From the NCBI GenBank assembly GCA_963969495.1, contig OZ018321.1:133757015-133821014 (forward strand): a stretch of 64,000 bases of DNA, in the 5' to 3' direction. The translations under genes and the position numbers were made by a program. Source of the stretch: Ceratothoa steindachneri. Taxonomy: Eukaryota > Arthropoda > Malacostraca > Isopoda > Cymothoidae. Under the pieces are notes generated by a model. The model ran no database searches and was not told the origin of the DNA. It worked only from the letters and a program-made list of their open reading frames with translations. Position 1 is the first letter of the stretch. Each line of letters begins with the position of its first letter. Shown one piece after another: positions 60,717 through 64,000 of the stretch.

Positions 60717-61130
60717 GTCCATTACGACCTGTTAGAAAGCAATCAAACAATTAATGCTATGTAGTCTCTACTACAATCAACTTAGTCGCTTGAAAGCCGA
60801 TTTGGGCCAAAGGCGTCCCTATTTATTCAACAAAAGGGGTGTCATTTCGATTAAGATTATGCCCGTCCTCACACAGCATGAATGACCAAAGATGTCTTTG
60901 AGGAGCTCGGTTGGGAAGTATTGCTTCATCCTCAATATTCTCCTGACTTTGCTCTTTCTGATTATCATTTGCTTAGAGGATTACAAAAACATTTATATGG
61001 TCGTAAGGTGACATCAAGAGACAGAAGTTGAAAACGAGATGGATTCATATTTTACATCAAAACCCAAATAATTTTACAAGCGTGGCATATATAAGCTTTG
61101 ACTGATGGAATGAAGTTCCAGGGAAGCAAT

Positions 61131-62949
61131 AGAGGTTATGTTTATCTTCTATAACACTATATTTTAAGAACGGGATTTTTTTAAGGGTTTGAATTTTATA
61201 GTTCAGTTCAGGATCGGGAGTCTTGCCATTCGCAGCAGCAGTTACTCCCTTTGCGGCTAAATTCTTATCTTAATCATTTTGTCTTACTTTGGTTGTTCTA
61301 TATTTTCACATTTTGTACATTATTTCTTTCGTGTTTTAAATTTTATGCTTCTGAAAGAGCAGTTTTCCAAGAATTGTGTCCTCAGATTCAGACTGTGGTA
61401 TATCCAACTCACCCATCAAACAGTTGAATGATGGGCAGTACAATAGAAAGTGCTTAAGATTACTCTATCTCACCTTTCACACACTGGGTACATTGTATTT
61501 CCATTTGAATGTATACTTCTGCCATATAGTGTCTGTCGAGGTTTGGTGAGTGGGCAATCCCAGTCCCACTTCCTGGACATATATTTTATTACCGCACCGA
61601 GGTGAAACGGAGGCGAAGCGTATCCAATACACCTACCGTAGTCACTTCCGTGAAATAAGAATATACCCGGTGCGTACCTTTCATCAAAACTAAGATCATA
61701 ATCCCCTGAGTGTGTCCCCACTCAGTAAAAGCCAACCATGGGTGGATCGGTGTAATATTGAGATTTAAGCCGAGTGGATTGCTTAATAATTGCCAAAGGA
61801 TCGTCCAAAATAGTTAAACACATAGATACAAAAATAATCTTTAATGTACATGAATTCGAAATAAGCAACAGCGTATATAAATATAAATAGAATTAATCTT
61901 GCACTTAATAAATAAGTTTACAAAAATGTCGTGGAAATTACTTGAAAATTACTCACTGGGATGCTTGCGTCTTAATAACACCCGACAGCATGAATGGAAT
62001 AGTATTATTGAATTAAACACTGAATTAAGTAAGTATTTATAATACTCAAGGTTACGGGCTCGGGATGGAAATTCTAGTTGACAAATAAACTGGTGAATTT
62101 AGAGGAGGGGATAATTCAATTAACGATACCTTTGAGTTCGTAAGTATTTTTGAAGGGGACGGTGAAGATCTTCTTCTGTCGACGATGATCGCACCTAGTC
62201 CGGCCGTCCAAGGTTACCGAATGAGAGGGTAATCCTAGACAGGTGATATAATGATCATATGCTGGATCACGAAGGTGAGCCAAACGGTGACTCAAATCGG
62301 ACTTCTTTCTCGAAGTACGTGTCCAATTATTCGGCTCCTGGAGTGGGTAGCCAAAACCGATTACCTAGCTACGTCTATGGTAATCGGCAGAGGGAGGTCC
62401 TGTGTAAGCTCAAACTCTGAAGGTGGGGGGGCTGCGAGAAGTTTGTCACCCACAAGTACCGTGACGGCAACAACCAATTCCCCGAGAAGTTCCTTCCTTG
62501 CAGCGGGCGAACGGTTTCCTTTGTGGATTGGGCTCCATACAAACTCGACGTAGGTCCAAGATCTTCTGCATCCAGGGAGAAGTTTTCCTATTATTTCTCT
62601 CACGAGCAAGAATCGAAAGAGAGAATCGAATTCTCGTAAAATCCGTATCGTCGCGCGAAAGACCTTTTTTCATCTTTGGGCAGACAGTATGTCTTTCACG
62701 CCTTCGAGCCATCTCGGAGTTTACGATGGCGCGAAAAAGGGCGACAGAGAATTCGAGGCGAGAGGTGCATTTAGAGATACGGGAGGGCACGCAGCTTGTG
62801 TCGGAGTATTTCTGCGTACACTTATGTACGCGGTATTTAGACTTCTACAGTGTCATAGTATTTATTCTTGCTTTATAGAGTATAACTAATGAATATGAGT
62901 TGTCATAAATATTTTCTTCTTTTATCTATTTTTTTCCAATTTGTATATA
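61131..62949. other. Unassigned stretch
   Basis: The minus strand at 61470-61721 has a frame with CPLTKPRQTLYGRSIHSNGN and a terminal Cys that could be a LINE or RNase H end. I am not sure of this. The region 61741-62880 resembles LTR DNA in composition, but no matching ends or target duplication were found. Confidence 0.3.
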
Positions 62950-62951
62950 TT

Positions 62952-63600
62952 TCAAGAGTTCATTTTGTTGAGATTTTTTCTTTCCACAGTTTTATTTTGA
63001 ATTTTAATATCCTTGATACTTATTTGTGAGCCACATGATAGTTTTGTAAGGTCTCTGAAAAATGTATGGTTCTTTTCTATCATATCACTCAATATAAATT
63101 TCAAAGAATCATTTTCTCCTTCCAAAATACTTTTAATATACTCGTACATATATTTTTCTTTTACTATCCTTGTCTTCATTTAAGATGATACTATTTCTGC
63201 CCTCAAAGTACAGTTTAGGGCATATTTGGGGGGCCCCAAGACCTTCCTATACACACCATTCTCTATAGTTTGTAATTTCTTGACATCTGAATCATTTATA
63301 TTAATTATATTGGATTCATATATAATAATGTCAGGAAGGGCAACATTCTTCCAATAAGTCTTACCAATCACCAACTTATGACAACGCTTAGTTGTAATAG
63401 GGTATATATTGTTCAGCAGTGTATGTGCTTTTTCAATTACATATTGAATGATTGTAGTTTTTAAAATAAGTTCTTGAGTCATGTATACTCGTAATTACTC
63501 CTAAATATTTAATCTCATTTACAACCTTAATTCCTGCTATATCAATTGTTTTTTCTTCCATTTTAATAATTATGCTGCTCTTTCATTGCATTGATTGTAA
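62952..63600 (-). mobile_element. RT C-terminus of a non-LTR retrotransposon
   Basis: Minus-strand frames 63180-63482 and 62952-63179 read on from each other. They carry IIQYVIEKAHTLLNNIYPIT, GKTYWKNVALPDIIIYESN and KLQTIENGVYRKVLGPPKYA, then MYEYIKSILEGENDSLKFIL. A KYLGV-type block lies upstream near 63510. This is the carboxyl part of a LINE RT that I know from invertebrate repeat annotation. The clade is not certain. The catalytic region is not in the window. Confidence 0.62.
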
Positions 63601-63635
63601 GAACTCTTTTTTTACTTACTAAGGTAATGATTAAA

Positions 63636-63720
63636 TGAAAATCACATTGCACGTGATATATAATAGATGTATTTAAAGGCCCAAATAAATGGAAACTGGC
63701 AACACAGCCCAGAAAAACGC
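63636..63720 (+). repeat. Flanking unit of the foldback SINE family
   Basis: Matches 5440-5515 (cacgtgatata, then cccaaaga/taaatggaaactggc). It runs into the left arm of the foldback repeat. Confidence 0.55.
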
Positions 63721-63998
63721 TAAGGAAATTATTACGTGAACCAGTAAAGCTTAAGAAAGAAAATGGGAGATATAGAAACGGAGAAATAGGGCAAACTATT
63801 GGGGAGGGGGGTGAGGATGGTATCTCTGGCGATGAGAGTCGTGGTCATTTTAGTGAAGAGCGCTCGATGACATAGGTTCAATTCCAACTCCTTTATTCAT
63901 TTTCATATAACGGTTAAAATAGTTTGCCCTATTTCTCCGTTTCTATATCTCCTATTTTCTTTCTTAAGCTTAAATGGTTCACGTAATAATTTCCTTAG
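63721..63998 (+). repeat. Foldback repeat with tRNA-like promoter in its loop
   Basis: Inverted arms 63721-63800 and 63918-63998 share taaggaaattattacgtgaa, aagcttaagaaagaaaa, gatatagaaacggagaaata and gggcaaact. The 117-base spacer carries a B-box-like GGTTCAATTCC (about 63876-63886), preceded by a gagcgctcgatgacata segment that resembles the anticodon half of a tRNA. Copy 1 (5101-5330) has only one arm. The right arm reaches the end of the window, so the full length is unknown. Confidence 0.72.
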
Positions 63999-64000
63999 GG

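Larger units (their letters stand above)
58840..61130 (+). mobile_element. Decayed mariner, split by a solo LTR
   Basis: The left part (58840-59417) has HIRHVLLYEFHKGVD, TYGDNAVNEGSWWG, FRSGDFNLKDEPKEGR, GDEKWIHYTNVKCYRSVKES (about 59280-59335) and VGLHLENIILSVWWN. The right part (60717-61130) resumes with YDLLESNQTINAM, then PHTA near 60870, LGWEVLLHPQYSPDFALSDY (about 60910-60965) and HLLRGLQKHLYGRK. The catalytic set is readable (GDEKW and PDFALSDYH), but there are several stops and shifts. It is a different mariner lineage from the two copies at 38-43 kb. Its inverted repeats are not clearly visible. Confidence 0.78.

Noticed and set aside
61741..62880. Third solo LTR
   Set aside because: Composition resembles LTR candidate B, but I found no TG...CA ends with a target duplication.

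Overview
The window reads as repeat-rich nuclear DNA of an arthropod, most likely a decapod crustacean. That is an inference from the mix of families: CR1/L2-like, I-like and jockey-like LINEs, several IS630-Tc1-mariner (ITm) lineages, DUF4371-type hAT, a SCAN-like-gag LTR element, tRNA-derived SINEs and very long (AT)n tracts. There is no bacterial-style operon, CRISPR array, rRNA gene or canonical tRNA gene. Almost every long open frame is a broken transposon gene.

Host gene. Three plus-strand exons with good splice signals and compatible phases (13502-13661, 18919-19046, 28066-28184) look like the 3' end of one gene for a small single-pass membrane protein. It would have an amphipathic N-terminal part, one membrane helix, a juxtamembrane Cys cluster, a proline-rich tail and a stop. 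Its introns (about 5.3 and 9.0 kb) are filled with LINEs, minisatellites and a probable solo LTR. I do not recognise the family.

Layout. 1-790 is unassigned. 800-4280 holds a decayed I-like LINE. 4430-5520 has (AT)n tracts, a Penelope-like end and SINE copies. 8479-9830 is a ~50-bp minisatellite. 10336-12574 is a LINE followed by two short hAT elements. 12990-13255 is a SINE. The host gene region follows, with LINE pieces at 14.4-18.6 kb, jockey-like LINE halves at 20.0-24.35 kb, a probable solo LTR at 24.35-25.83 kb and a 31-bp minisatellite at 26.9-27.6 kb. 28290-31608 is a Tc1-like element that contains an hAT-like element, which in turn contains another ITm fragment. 31.6-36.2 kb is mostly featureless. 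36183-37230 is a short ITm element, followed by a microsatellite and a near-perfect hairpin.

The most structured part is 38.3-49.4 kb. A mariner sits in one copy of a tandem duplication whose other copy is the empty site. Next to it is a minus-strand Ty3/Gypsy element with a SCAN-like gag. Its integrase lies before RNase H, which is the Gmr1-type order, and RT is deleted. That integrase is split by a DUF4371 hAT with a perfect 8-bp target duplication, and a second mariner lies inside the hAT terminus.

Further on: an I-like LINE with an intact YVDD motif (49952-52665, minus), an ITm element with ~210-bp terminal inverted repeats (53847-55660), a CR1/L2-like LINE 3' end (57905-58840), a mariner split by a 1.3-kb solo LTR with 5-bp target duplication (58840-61130), an RT C-terminus (62950-63600), and a foldback repeat whose loop carries a tRNA-like Pol III promoter (63721-63998).

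These parts do not form a cooperating pathway. They record successive insertions around one host gene. Coordinates of decayed elements are approximate unless a target duplication is stated. All family calls come from reading motifs, with no database search.
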